From assembly GCA_902577515.1 (NCBI GenBank), contig CACGZJ010000007.1:1-64000 (forward strand): a DNA stretch of 64,000 nt, in the 5' to 3' direction. Source of the DNA: an uncultured Bacteroidota bacterium. Its GTDB lineage: Bacteria > Bacteroidota > Bacteroidia > Flavobacteriales > Flavobacteriaceae. The translations under genes and the position numbers were made by a program. Each line of letters opens with the position of its first letter. The stretch's first letter is position 1. This document shows, piece by piece, positions 56,123 through 64,000 of the stretch. Under the pieces are notes generated by a model. That model did not search any database. It was not told where the DNA came from and saw nothing but the letters and a program-made list of their open reading frames with translations.

Positions 56123-56160
56123 AACCAATTAACTGTTATCATTTAATTGGTTTTTTTTTT
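56123..56160 (+). terminator. intrinsic terminator between the two tRNA-Pro genes
   Basis: AACCAATTAA and TTAATTGGTT are perfect 10-bp arms around a 10-nt loop, running into ten T residues. It ends the first tRNA transcript before the second begins. Confidence 0.85.
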
Positions 56161-56175
56161 GATACTTTTGTTTTT

Positions 56176-56253
<78 letters not shown>

Positions 56254-56277
56254 TCAGGTTTATTGTATATTTATTTT

Positions 56278-57345
56278 ATGAGAATTAGTAAAAAATTAAT
56301 ATCTAAGAAAAAACCTTTCTACGCTATTTCAGAAGAGCTTAAACTTTTTCTAAAAGATCATGACAGATGGATGGAAGATGTTATTTCATATGATGACCTA
56401 TTAAGGTATTCTGATTCAATAAATCTTTATGATAAAAATAATAAAGATACTTTGTGGGTTAGACTTATTTTTAATGAAAGTGAGAGAAAAGAGATAGATA
56501 AAAGTTTAAAAATCATATATACACTCCTTCATTCTGACGGGAATCCTTCATCAATACCGTACCTAAATATTGATTCAGTTGACTATTGCACATTTGGAAA
56601 TTCAAAACCATTTAGAATAAAAATAAGAAATATAGTTAATGACAATTTTACATATTTCTATGTAAAAAAAACTGATGCTTCCAGAGTATATGGAATAGAA
56701 TTTGAGCATATGTTGTCTCCAAGAAATCTTAACTTTTTAGTTAATGATTCCTCTTTAATTGAAGAGCATATTGCTGGAATTCCAGGAGATATTTTCATTG
56801 AGGAATATTTACCAAAATGTACAGAGCTTCAAAAATCTCAAATCGCAAAGGAGTATGTAAAATTTAATGAAAGGTGCATGATAAGATTACTAGGAGACAT
56901 GAGATCTTATAATTACGTGGTAATACCTATTCATGATTTTGATCAAGTAATTTATAAAATTAGAGCTATTGATTTTGATCAACAGTGCTTTGAGGGTAAG
57001 TTTTCAGTTTATAGACCTCAGTTTTTTAAAGAAAATAAACCAATGATGGATATAGTTAGAGATAAATTAAAAACAGACTCAATTATACAGTATAAAATTG
57101 AGGAGAGATCAACTATTTCAAGGAGGCTAATTATTTCAGATGAAAGAATGAAGCTCTTAATTAATATTATGAAAAAAGATAGAGTGAGTAATAAAGAAAA
57201 TATTGAAAATTTAAAAAATGAAATTTATAAATTCACCAATGGTGAAAACTTTAAAAAATGCAAATCTATGGGTGAGCTTATGGAGCAGACATTAGATTAT
57301 TTAAAAAGAAATTATCAAAATGTAAGTTTAATTGACTTGATATAA
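56278..57345 (+). CDS. conserved protein of unknown function
   Basis: The ATG at 56278 gives a 355-residue protein; the longer frame that opens at 56182 runs through the tRNA-Pro and is an artefact. Text includes ELKLFLKDHDRWMEDVISYDD, VDYCTFGNSKPFRIKI, DASRVYGIEFEH, EEHIAGIPGDIFIEEYL and RLLGDMRSYNYVV followed by IRAIDFDQQCFEGK. I remember similar proteins in Flavobacteriia, often with no name. The late RxxxFDQ segment could be a metal-binding Asp pair as in kinase-like folds (weak inference). No membrane segment or signal. Confidence 0.75.
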   Translation: MRISKKLISKKKPFYAISEELKLFLKDHDRWMEDVISYDDLLRYSDSINLYDKNNKDTLWVRLIFNESERKEIDKSLKIIYTLLHSDGNPSSIPYLNIDSVDYCTFGNSKPFRIKIRNIVNDNFTYFYVKKTDASRVYGIEFEHMLSPRNLNFLVNDSSLIEEHIAGIPGDIFIEEYLPKCTELQKSQIAKEYVKFNERCMIRLLGDMRSYNYVVIPIHDFDQVIYKIRAIDFDQQCFEGKFSVYRPQFFKENKPMMDIVRDKLKTDSIIQYKIEERSTISRRLIISDERMKLLINIMKKDRVSNKENIENLKNEIYKFTNGENFKKCKSMGELMEQTLDYLKRNYQNVSLIDLI

Positions 57346-57387
57346 AAAAAACTTTATTGAGTGATTAAATTATTTTAAATTCGAACT

Positions 57388-58533
57388 ATGAAAAAGACTG
57401 GTCTAATTTTATCAATTATATTTTTTAGCATATCTTCAGCTTGCTCTCAAAAAGAGAATTACCCTCCTATTCAGGATTTTGACGAAAACTCATTTGAATT
57501 AGTTAAAATTGTTGACGGAATTGATATTCCATGGGGTCTTGCATTCACTGATAAATCTTCATTTTTAGTTACTGATAAGAAAGGGATTTTATACTACGTT
57601 GAAGATGGTAAAAAAAAGATAATTAAAGGTATCCCTGAAATTATATTTTCAAGACAAGGTGGCTTGTTAGATGTAGCAGTAGATGAGAACTTTAGTTCTA
57701 ATAAGATAATTTATTTTACAGCAAGTGTTTCTGACTCAACAAAAGGCTCAAATACCTCATTATATTCGGCTAAACTAGATGAAGATAGTTTAGTTAATCT
57801 AAAGCAACTTTATAAAGCTTCCCCTGATTCTGAAGAGCAAAGACATTTTGGTGGCAGTATTCTATTAAAGAATCAACACATTTACTTTACCATAGGTGAT
57901 AGAGGAAATAGAGATATTAACCCACAAGATCTAAATTTAGATGGAGGAAAAGTTTACAGATTGAATCTTGATGGTTCTATTCCAGATGATAATCCATTTT
58001 ATGATATAAATAACTCAAAAAAGGCTATTTGGAGTTACGGTCATAGAAATCCTCAGGGAATAGTTAATGGTTTTAACGATAAAGAGATATGGATTCATGA
58101 ACATGGTCCTAGAGGTGGAGATGAAATAAATATTATAAAAGATCCAAAAGCAAATGAAGATCCAATTCGAGATAGAAATTATGGCTGGCCAAAAGCAACA
58201 TACGGTATAAACTATAGCGGTAGTGAAATAACAAAAAATAAAACCTTAGAAGGGGTTACTGACCCATATTATTATTGGACCCCATCTATTGCTCCTTCTG
58301 GAATGGTAATGATTAAAAGTTCAGAAATTTATAGTGATTGGAATAATACTTTATTAATAGGGTCTTTAAGCTTTAGATATCTTGAGAGATTAGAATTTGA
58401 TAATTCTGGAATAATAATGAGAGAGAAACTTTTTCCTAGAATAGGTAGAGTTAGAGACGTAAATGTAAGTCCTGATGGTTATGTTTTTATAAGTGTTGAA
58501 GGAGAGGGTATCTTTAAAATTTTACCAAAGTAG
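57388..58533 (+). CDS. PQQ-dependent sugar dehydrogenase-like lipoprotein
   Basis: A lipobox is at SSAC (Cys19). The product has a six-bladed glucose/sorbosone dehydrogenase propeller of 381 residues: IDIPWGLAFTDKS, SRQGGLLDVAVDENF, RHFGGSILLKNQHIYFTIGDRG, RNPQGIVNGFN and IWIHEHGPRGGDEIN (the His that helps catalysis), as in aldose dehydrogenase YliI. It would oxidise aldoses in the envelope if PQQ is available; no PQQ synthesis genes are in the window. A TAAATTCG box lies 4 nt before the ATG. Confidence 0.87.
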   Translation: MKKTGLILSIIFFSISSACSQKENYPPIQDFDENSFELVKIVDGIDIPWGLAFTDKSSFLVTDKKGILYYVEDGKKKIIKGIPEIIFSRQGGLLDVAVDENFSSNKIIYFTASVSDSTKGSNTSLYSAKLDEDSLVNLKQLYKASPDSEEQRHFGGSILLKNQHIYFTIGDRGNRDINPQDLNLDGGKVYRLNLDGSIPDDNPFYDINNSKKAIWSYGHRNPQGIVNGFNDKEIWIHEHGPRGGDEINIIKDPKANEDPIRDRNYGWPKATYGINYSGSEITKNKTLEGVTDPYYYWTPSIAPSGMVMIKSSEIYSDWNNTLLIGSLSFRYLERLEFDNSGIIMREKLFPRIGRVRDVNVSPDGYVFISVEGEGIFKILPK

Positions 58534-58538
58534 ATTCA

Positions 58539-58856
58539 ATGAGTGATTTTTTTAAGAAACTAAAATCTCTAATAGGCAAAAGCTATTTTAAATATTTAAT
58601 TATATTACTCGCATTCATATTCTGGATGACTTTTCTAGATACAAATTCACTTCTCATTCATGCTGAATTAAATAGAGAAATAAAAAAATTAAAAAAGAGA
58701 AAAGATGCACTCACAGAAGAGATAGTAAAAGACCAAGGGCTAATAAAAAGACTTGAAAATATGGATAGTTTAGAACACTATGGAAGAGAAAAATTCAACT
58801 TGAAAAAACAAAATGAGGATATATTTATTATTGAATATAAATCAGAAAATGAATAA
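58539..58856 (+). CDS. septum formation initiator, DivIC/FtsB-like
   Basis: This 105-residue bitopic protein has a cytoplasmic start, one membrane helix (YLIILLAFIFWMTFLDTNSL) and a coiled coil (about 45-85, AELNREIKKLKKRKDALTEEI), ending in the YGREKFNLKKQNEDIFII conserved part of the FtsB/DivIC family. It would stabilise the divisome with FtsL and FtsQ. It stands 5 nt after the sugar dehydrogenase and 3 nt before parA. Confidence 0.88.
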   Translation: MSDFFKKLKSLIGKSYFKYLIILLAFIFWMTFLDTNSLLIHAELNREIKKLKKRKDALTEEIVKDQGLIKRLENMDSLEHYGREKFNLKKQNEDIFIIEYKSENE

Positions 58857-58859
58857 TTA

Positions 58860-59630
58860 ATGGCAAAGATAATTTCAATAGCTAATCAAAAAGGTGGAGT
58901 TGGCAAAACAACTACCTCTGTCAATCTTGCTGCTTCTCTAGGTGTTCTTGAAATGAAAGTTTTAATTATTGATGCAGATCCTCAAGCAAATGCTTCTTCT
59001 GGACTTGGATTTGATCCAAATGATAATGATCATTCTCTTTATCAAGTTTTTTCTGAGTCTATAAAAATTAGTGAGGTAATAAAAAAAACCGAATCCCCTA
59101 ATCTTGATATAATTCAATCAAGTATTGATCTAGTTGGTGTTGAAATAGAATTAGTTGAGGTTGAGAATAGAGAATATAAACTAAAAGAGCAGATTGAAAG
59201 CATAAAAGCTGATTATGATTTTATTTTGATTGATTGTGCTCCTTCTCTTGGATTAATTACACTTAATGCTTTAACATGTTCAGATTCAGTAATAATTCCA
59301 ATTCAATGTGAATATTTCGCACTTGAAGGACTAGGCAAGCTTCTAAACACTATTAAAAGCGTACAAAAAATACACAATCAAGAACTAGATATTGAAGGAA
59401 TTCTATTGACTATGTATGATTCACGTTTAAGGCTTTCAAATCAGGTTGTTGATGAAGTAAAAAAACATTTTGAGGAAATAGTATTTAAAACAATTATTCA
59501 GAGGAATATTAAACTTGGAGAAGCACCTGGTTTTGGAAAAGATATTATAACTTACGATGTGACTTCTAAGGGAACGAAGAACTATCTTTCTCTTGCTGAC
59601 GAAATAATTAAAAAGAATGTAAATGTCTGA
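58860..59630 (+). CDS. parA: chromosome-partitioning ATPase ParA/Soj
   Basis: This 256-residue P-loop ATPase has the deviant Walker motif KGGVGKTTTSVNLA (near residue 10), VLIIDADPQANASSG, and DFILIDCAPSLG. It moves ParB-parS complexes to segregate the origin region. It overlaps parB by 8 nt. The chromosomal form carries no N-terminal helix-turn-helix, as seen here. Confidence 0.95.
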   Translation: MAKIISIANQKGGVGKTTTSVNLAASLGVLEMKVLIIDADPQANASSGLGFDPNDNDHSLYQVFSESIKISEVIKKTESPNLDIIQSSIDLVGVEIELVEVENREYKLKEQIESIKADYDFILIDCAPSLGLITLNALTCSDSVIIPIQCEYFALEGLGKLLNTIKSVQKIHNQELDIEGILLTMYDSRLRLSNQVVDEVKKHFEEIVFKTIIQRNIKLGEAPGFGKDIITYDVTSKGTKNYLSLADEIIKKNVNV

Positions 59631-60504
59631 TAAAAAACAGAAGAGAGTTTTAGGAAGAGGACTTGATGCTCTTCTAGGTAGCTCAAATAATGATGATAAT
59701 AACTTAAAGTCTCTTGGTAATATTAATTCATTTGAAATCGATATTAATAAGATAGAAGTTAATCCAAATCAACCAAGATCAAATTTCGATAATGCTGAAC
59801 TTAATAGTCTTTCAGATTCTATAAAAGACCTTGGAATTATTCAGCCAATAACTGTAAGGAGGATAAACTCATCTAAATATGAGATAATATCTGGAGAGAG
59901 AAGGTATAAAGCAACAAAGAAGGCAGGCCTAACTTCAATTCCTTGTTATGTAAAAGGAGTTGAAAGTGAATCTGATATTCTTAAGATGTCATTAGTTGAG
60001 AATGTCCAGAGGGTTAATCTAGATCCAATTGAGATTGGATTAAGTTATGAGAGATTAATCTATGAATATAAGCTTGATATTGATTCTATTTCAAGAATAG
60101 TTGGCAAAGATCGATCAACAATTTCCAATTATATAAGGTTGCTTAAACTTGATCCAATCATTCAATCAGGAATAAGAGACAGGTTCTTAACAATGGGACA
60201 TGGAAGAGCTCTTATAAATGTTGATGATAAAAAAAATCAATTAGAAATTTATGAGCAAATAATATCAAAAAATTTATCTGTAAGACAAACTGAAAAAATT
60301 GTAAAAGAACTGAACATTAAAAAAGTTAATTCAAATGTCAGTTCTGATGTTTCTAAAATCTATATTGATGCTACCAATAAATTTGAAAAATTATTTGGTT
60401 CAAAAGTAAAACTTAAAGAAGATTCATCTGGTAAAGTTTCATTATCAACTACTTTTAAAAGTCTTAATGATTTATACTCAATTTTAAAAAAATTATCAAC
60501 TTGA
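59623..60504 (+). CDS. parB: chromosome-partitioning protein ParB/Spo0J
   Basis: The N-terminal CTP-binding ParB domain has IEVNPNQPRSNFDNAEL, SLSDSIKDLGIIQPITVRR and ISGERRYKATKKAG, then a helix-turn-helix (about 150-190, DSISRIVGKDRSTISNYIRLL) for parS. Length 293. The parA-parB pair is followed by DUF5683. I saw no parS site in the window by eye. Confidence 0.95.
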   Translation: MSDKKQKRVLGRGLDALLGSSNNDDNNLKSLGNINSFEIDINKIEVNPNQPRSNFDNAELNSLSDSIKDLGIIQPITVRRINSSKYEIISGERRYKATKKAGLTSIPCYVKGVESESDILKMSLVENVQRVNLDPIEIGLSYERLIYEYKLDIDSISRIVGKDRSTISNYIRLLKLDPIIQSGIRDRFLTMGHGRALINVDDKKNQLEIYEQIISKNLSVRQTEKIVKELNIKKVNSNVSSDVSKIYIDATNKFEKLFGSKVKLKEDSSGKVSLSTTFKSLNDLYSILKKLST

Positions 60505-61058
60505 GAAATTTTTTTTTATCAATATTAGTGTTATTTTCATTCAATTCTTATTGCCAATCCGAATTAGATTCATTATATATAAGCCCAAGGAAACAAAGAT
60601 TAATTGATGACCCTTTGACTCCATCAAAAGCTGCATTTTATTCTTCAGTAGTCCCGGGACTGGGTCAAGTTTATACAAGAAGATATTGGATGGTTCCAAT
60701 TATATATGGCGGATTAGGAACATCAGCCTACTATTTCAATTACAATCAAAAAGAAATGAATAAATATAGGACAGCATATAAAAGAAGGTTAGCTGGATAT
60801 TTTGATGATGAATATATTGATATAATTCCCGAAAACGAAAAATTATTAGAGGGTATGAAATTTCACAGGAGATACAAAGACTTTGCATTTATGTTTTTAG
60901 TTGGCACTTATGTTTTAAATATTATTGATGCAAATGTAGGAGCTCATTTACTTCAATTTAATGTAAGTGAAGATCTATCTCTTAGACCATTTATTGAAAG
61001 TGATTATTTTGATTTTTCTCAAAATGCAGGAATTAAACTAAAAATTAATTTAGACTAG
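60501..61058 (+). CDS. DUF5683 protein of the parAB cluster
   Basis: A signal peptide (TTG start, then NFFLSILVLFSFNSYCQ) precedes a 185-residue product. It has SKAAFYSSVVPGLGQVYTRRYW, two hydrophobic segments (about 66-82, 120-140) and YRTAYKRR. It belongs to the Bacteroidota DUF5683 family that habitually follows parB; function unknown. The TTG start overlaps the parB TGA, a usual coupling. Confidence 0.82.
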   Translation: MRNFFLSILVLFSFNSYCQSELDSLYISPRKQRLIDDPLTPSKAAFYSSVVPGLGQVYTRRYWMVPIIYGGLGTSAYYFNYNQKEMNKYRTAYKRRLAGYFDDEYIDIIPENEKLLEGMKFHRRYKDFAFMFLVGTYVLNIIDANVGAHLLQFNVSEDLSLRPFIESDYFDFSQNAGIKLKINLD

Positions 61059-61059
61059 A

Positions 61060-62751
61060 ATGAGTTTTATTGAGTGGATTTATTTTTTCTTGATTTATAA
61101 TGGGTTAATTTTTGCTGGCTCTCAGAAGCTATTTAAACTAGCTGGAGTTCCTGGCTGGCATGCAATTATTCCATTTTATAATATCATAAAACATTTAGAT
61201 ATAATTAAAAGACCTAGATGGTGGATAATACTTGTTTTTATCCCAGTAATTAATCTTCTTATGATACCCGTTGTTTGGATAGAATTTATTAAAAGGTTTA
61301 ATCATAACTCCAAGATTGACAGAATACTAGTAATACTAACTATTGGGTTTTATTTTTTTTATATAAGCTATGTTAGTAGCAAAACAAAATTAGTTAAAGA
61401 GATCTCTTTCTCTGGATTTGAAAGATCCATTGGCTCATTAATTTTTGCTATAGTTATAGCAACAATTGTACATAATTATTTTCTACAACCTTTTGTAATA
61501 CCAACTGGGTCGTTAGAGAAGACTTTAAGAGTTGGTGATTTTTTATTAGTAAGTAAGTTTCATTATGGAGCTAGGGTACCATCCACTGTTATTACCCTTC
61601 CTATGGTTCATGATACAATACCCCTTATTAAAACTAGATCTTATTTAAAAGGTCCTCAATTACCATATATCAGGATTCCTGGTTTCCAAGAGATAAAAAA
61701 TAATGATATTGTGGTTTTTAATTGGCCAGCAGATACAGTTAGAAGATTTTTTGTAAAGGAGAAAGGAGTCATTAAGCCAAGAGATAAAAAATCTAATTAT
61801 GTTAAAAGAGCACTTGGAATTCCTGGCGATACAATTGAGATTAAAGATGGAATTGTTTTTATAAATGGCAAAAAAAATGTCTTACCAGATAGAGCTAAAC
61901 CAATTTTTACATATAATATAAAATCAAATAAAGGAGTTTCATCTAATAAACTTAAAGAATTAGGAATTAATGGATTTGTTAGAAAATTTATTATAAAGAA
62001 TCTAACTCAAAGATCTTATGAAGAGATATCTAGTAATATCCTAAGTATCTCCAACACTAAAGATGATGAATATTTAGTTTACACAGATGACTCTGGAATA
62101 CCTTTTGAAATTATTAGAGAGAATAATTTGATTATTAATGAGCTAATTGATACTACAAGAGAAATTAGTTTAACCTATGAAGATGCTTTTAAAGTTGAAA
62201 ATTCTAATTTGTTTGACACTATTTATAGAGTAACTCAGAGTAAAGGTGTATCTAACTTAAATTTCTTTCCAAATAATAATAATTTTAAATGGAACAATGA
62301 CTATCTAGGTCCTATTTATATACCGAAAAAAGGAGATAAAATTGATTTGAGTATAGATAACCTTCCACTATATAAAAAAATAATAAAAGACTATGAATTC
62401 AATAATTTAGAGATTTCAGATGGCAGAATTATTATAAACAATAAAGAACAAGACTCATACACATTTAAACAAGATTATTATTGGATGATGGGAGACAATA
62501 GATATAACTCAGAAGATTCAAGAGTGTGGGGTTTTGTTCCATTTGATCATGTTTTAGGTAAACCAGTTTTTATTTGGATGAGTATTGATGGACTATTTAA
62601 TGGGATTCAAAACTGGAAATTTAGATGGGATCGAATTTTCACAACTATTGGACTAGATGGAGAACCAAGATCTTATCTTCCGCATTTTATAGTATTCATA
62701 TTCTTATGGCAACTATATGTTTTTATCAAAAGAAGAAAATCTAAAAGTTAA
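61060..62751 (+). CDS. lepB: signal peptidase I
   Basis: It cleaves Sec signal peptides at the inner-membrane outer face. The N-terminal part (1-110) has three helices (DUF5684-like; KLAGVPGWHAIIPFYNIIK). The catalytic Ser is Ser151 in VIPTGSLEKTL and the Lys is Lys249 in NYVKRALGIPGD. A box E follows in MMGDNRYNSEDSRVWG near 480. An insertion of about 200 residues separates the Lys and box E and is typical of Bacteroidota. Length 563. Shares TTAA with the convergent rhomboid's stop. Confidence 0.93.
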   Translation: MSFIEWIYFFLIYNGLIFAGSQKLFKLAGVPGWHAIIPFYNIIKHLDIIKRPRWWIILVFIPVINLLMIPVVWIEFIKRFNHNSKIDRILVILTIGFYFFYISYVSSKTKLVKEISFSGFERSIGSLIFAIVIATIVHNYFLQPFVIPTGSLEKTLRVGDFLLVSKFHYGARVPSTVITLPMVHDTIPLIKTRSYLKGPQLPYIRIPGFQEIKNNDIVVFNWPADTVRRFFVKEKGVIKPRDKKSNYVKRALGIPGDTIEIKDGIVFINGKKNVLPDRAKPIFTYNIKSNKGVSSNKLKELGINGFVRKFIIKNLTQRSYEEISSNILSISNTKDDEYLVYTDDSGIPFEIIRENNLIINELIDTTREISLTYEDAFKVENSNLFDTIYRVTQSKGVSNLNFFPNNNNFKWNNDYLGPIYIPKKGDKIDLSIDNLPLYKKIIKDYEFNNLEISDGRIIINNKEQDSYTFKQDYYWMMGDNRYNSEDSRVWGFVPFDHVLGKPVFIWMSIDGLFNGIQNWKFRWDRIFTTIGLDGEPRSYLPHFIVFIFLWQLYVFIKRRKSKS

Positions 62752-63548
62752 TCATTATTAGAATTCTTAAACAAAAAATCCTTCTCACTCTTACTTAAAC
62801 TTTCGTATCCAGATTTACTTATTTTGTCTAATATGTTATCGATCTTTTTTTGATTATCTCGATTTTCTTTAGGTTTAGACTTAAAATTATTTATCAATTT
62901 AAATATGAAGTCAAATGGTGAGTTTGATGAGTTAAAGTTCTTTGCATAGTAAAAACCATAAAAAGCACCACCCAAATGTGCAATATTTCCACCAGCATTA
63001 CTAAAGGGTATTTGAATTAAACTTAATAAAACATAGAAAAGACCTAAATATTTCAATTTAATATCAAAAAAAATAAGGTTTACTCTAGTGTTTGGCGTAT
63101 ATGAACAAGCAAAAATAAGTACAGCATACACAGCAGCTGATGATCCTATCAAAGGTGAAAAAGCATTTTTAAATACTGGGAAAATATTATATGAAATCAC
63201 AAAGAATAGACCTCCCATAAGTACACCATAAAAATATATTTCTATTAATTTTTTATTTGTTAGAAAATTTAAAAAATATTTACAAACAATAAACAGAATC
63301 AACATGTTCCAGAATATGTGAAAAAAATCAATATGAAAAAAAGAATATGATATTAGAGTCCAAGGACTTCTAATAATATCTCCTATTCCTGGGTGAAGAT
63401 CAAAATAATTGATAAGGCTAAATTGTTTTAAATTGAAAAGAAATAAAAATGTATTTACAACAAGTGGAAGCAGAAAAACAATAATATTGATTATTATAAT
63501 TTTTTTAAAAAAAGGCTGATTTAAAAAATATCTAAACCCTAATTCCAT
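62748..63548 (-). CDS. rhomboid intramembrane serine protease 1
   Basis: Six or so helices in 266 residues. The catalytic dyad is the Ser in PLIGSSAAVYAVL and the His in GNIAHLGGAFYGF. The second helix holds SFFHIDFFHIFWNML. The cytoplasmic tail (about 205-266) has DNILDKISKSGYESLSKSEKDFL, a short motif that recurs in Bacteroidota rhomboids. Substrate unknown. The start overlaps the upstream rhomboid stop by 10 nt. Confidence 0.88.
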   Translation of the reverse strand: MELGFRYFLNQPFFKKIIIINIIVFLLPLVVNTFLFLFNLKQFSLINYFDLHPGIGDIIRSPWTLISYSFFHIDFFHIFWNMLILFIVCKYFLNFLTNKKLIEIYFYGVLMGGLFFVISYNIFPVFKNAFSPLIGSSAAVYAVLIFACSYTPNTRVNLIFFDIKLKYLGLFYVLLSLIQIPFSNAGGNIAHLGGAFYGFYYAKNFNSSNSPFDFIFKLINNFKSKPKENRDNQKKIDNILDKISKSGYESLSKSEKDFLFKNSNND

Positions 63549-64000
63549 CTTTTATTATTAAACTGATTTTTTTTCCAGTACCACATCATTATAAATCCAG
63601 TAATTGCTCCCCCAATGTGAGCAAAGTGAGCAATTGGGCCAACTGAATATGAAGTGAATCCAAAGAAAAGGTCAAATAAAATTAGAAGAGGCACTAAATA
63701 TTTAGCTTTAATGGGTATTGGTGGAAAAAGAAGCATTAGTTGAACATTTGGAAATAACATAGCAAAACCAACTAGTATACCATAAAGAGCTCCAGATGCA
63801 CCCACCATAACTGCCTTATATGATTGAATTCCTGAAGCAAGGTTTGCTTCGCCTAATGCCTGTATTAAACTGGTATTTAGTCTGCCTGTTTCAAAAAAAC
63901 TATTTATCTCATTTTTTGATAAGCCATTATCAATTAATAATTGTGTTACAGATAAAACATCATAATGATATACTAGAGTTTGAATAAGAACTGCACCAAA
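63539..64000 (-). CDS. rhomboid intramembrane serine protease 2 (5' end outside window)
   Basis: The frame is open to the window edge, so the start is beyond 64000; the ATG at 63808 is internal. The visible 153 residues include a periplasmic loop (LVYHYDVLSVTQ), the catalytic Ser in MVGASGALYGILVG and the catalytic His in HFAHIGGAITGF, ending MMWYWKKNQFNNKRWN. It belongs to the longer group of Bacteroidota rhomboids. It is a paralogue of the next gene. Confidence 0.88.
   Translation of the reverse strand, partial: FGAVLIQTLVYHYDVLSVTQLLIDNGLSKNEINSFFETGRLNTSLIQALGEANLASGIQSYKAVMVGASGALYGILVGFAMLFPNVQLMLLFPPIPIKAKYLVPLLILFDLFFGFTSYSVGPIAHFAHIGGAITGFIMMWYWKKNQFNNKRWN

Noticed and set aside
58860-60504. 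A parS site close to parAB
   Set aside because: No 16-nt GTTTCACGTGAAAC-like palindrome was seen in or around the genes.

Overview
The window is about 64 kb of very AT-rich, densely packed chromosomal DNA from a member of the Bacteroidota, most likely a streamlined, probably marine, Flavobacteriia. The evidence is the gene content and the signals. There is a PUR-type DUF3276 protein, a DUF2795 protein, a Flavobacterium-type DnaJ with a reduced zinc centre, a long signal peptidase I beside parAB, an eukaryote-like glutamine synthetase, OmpA with thrombospondin type 3 repeats, and many short lipoproteins. Start sites lack strong Shine-Dalgarno sequences, and -7 elements of the form TAnnTTTG, the Bacteroidota housekeeping consensus, recur just upstream of genes. 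Most gaps are shorter than 60 nt and several convergent genes share bases of their stop codons. The species and habitat are inferred.

Layout. 1-6714: end of an ABC exporter, PUR-family protein, secreted M14 peptidase, RecQ. 6777-11725: envelope block with KDO precursor isomerase (kdsD), tatC, LPS exporter ATPase (lptB), pssA and lnt. 11776-21523: DUF2795 protein, secA, and both glutamate synthase subunits. 21547-29778: glycosyltransferase, PAP2 phosphatase, MATE pump, M28 peptidase, NtrC-like regulator without a DNA-binding domain, dnaJ-grpE, TIGR01777 epimerase. 29807-38626: ilvE, MazG-like hydrolase, a small two-helix membrane protein, crcB, amidohydrolase, alpha/beta hydrolase, pyrF-prfA-purM, glnA. 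Glutamine synthetase and glutamate synthase together give ammonia assimilation.

38639-48733 is the least ordinary part. A cation exchanger and an atypical tRNA-Arg lie opposite a 21-codon ORF with nine cysteines (metallothionein-like) and a candidate structured RNA. Then come a pirin-like protein, MsrA, a sugar nucleotidyltransferase/GHMP kinase pair divergent from a PhyH oxygenase and an SDR, three NTF2-like lipoproteins, and a resolvase-fold protein that has lost its catalytic residues. The last is divergent from a 28-residue single-helix ORF, with two matching 12-bp palindromes between them.

48730-64000: two Gfo/Idh/MocA oxidoreductases (one exported by Tat), an OmpA-family protein, DUF3089 lipoprotein, Cu/Zn superoxide dismutase, acyltransferase, OxyR, two tRNA-Pro genes with a terminator between them, a conserved protein of unknown function, a sugar dehydrogenase-like lipoprotein, and the divIC-parA-parB-DUF5683-lepB cluster facing two rhomboid proteases. 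OxyR, SodC and MsrA form an oxidative-stress theme. I saw no rRNA, insertion sequence, prophage or CRISPR array. Everything here is read by eye from the sequence; family names come from motif recognition and memory, with no database search.
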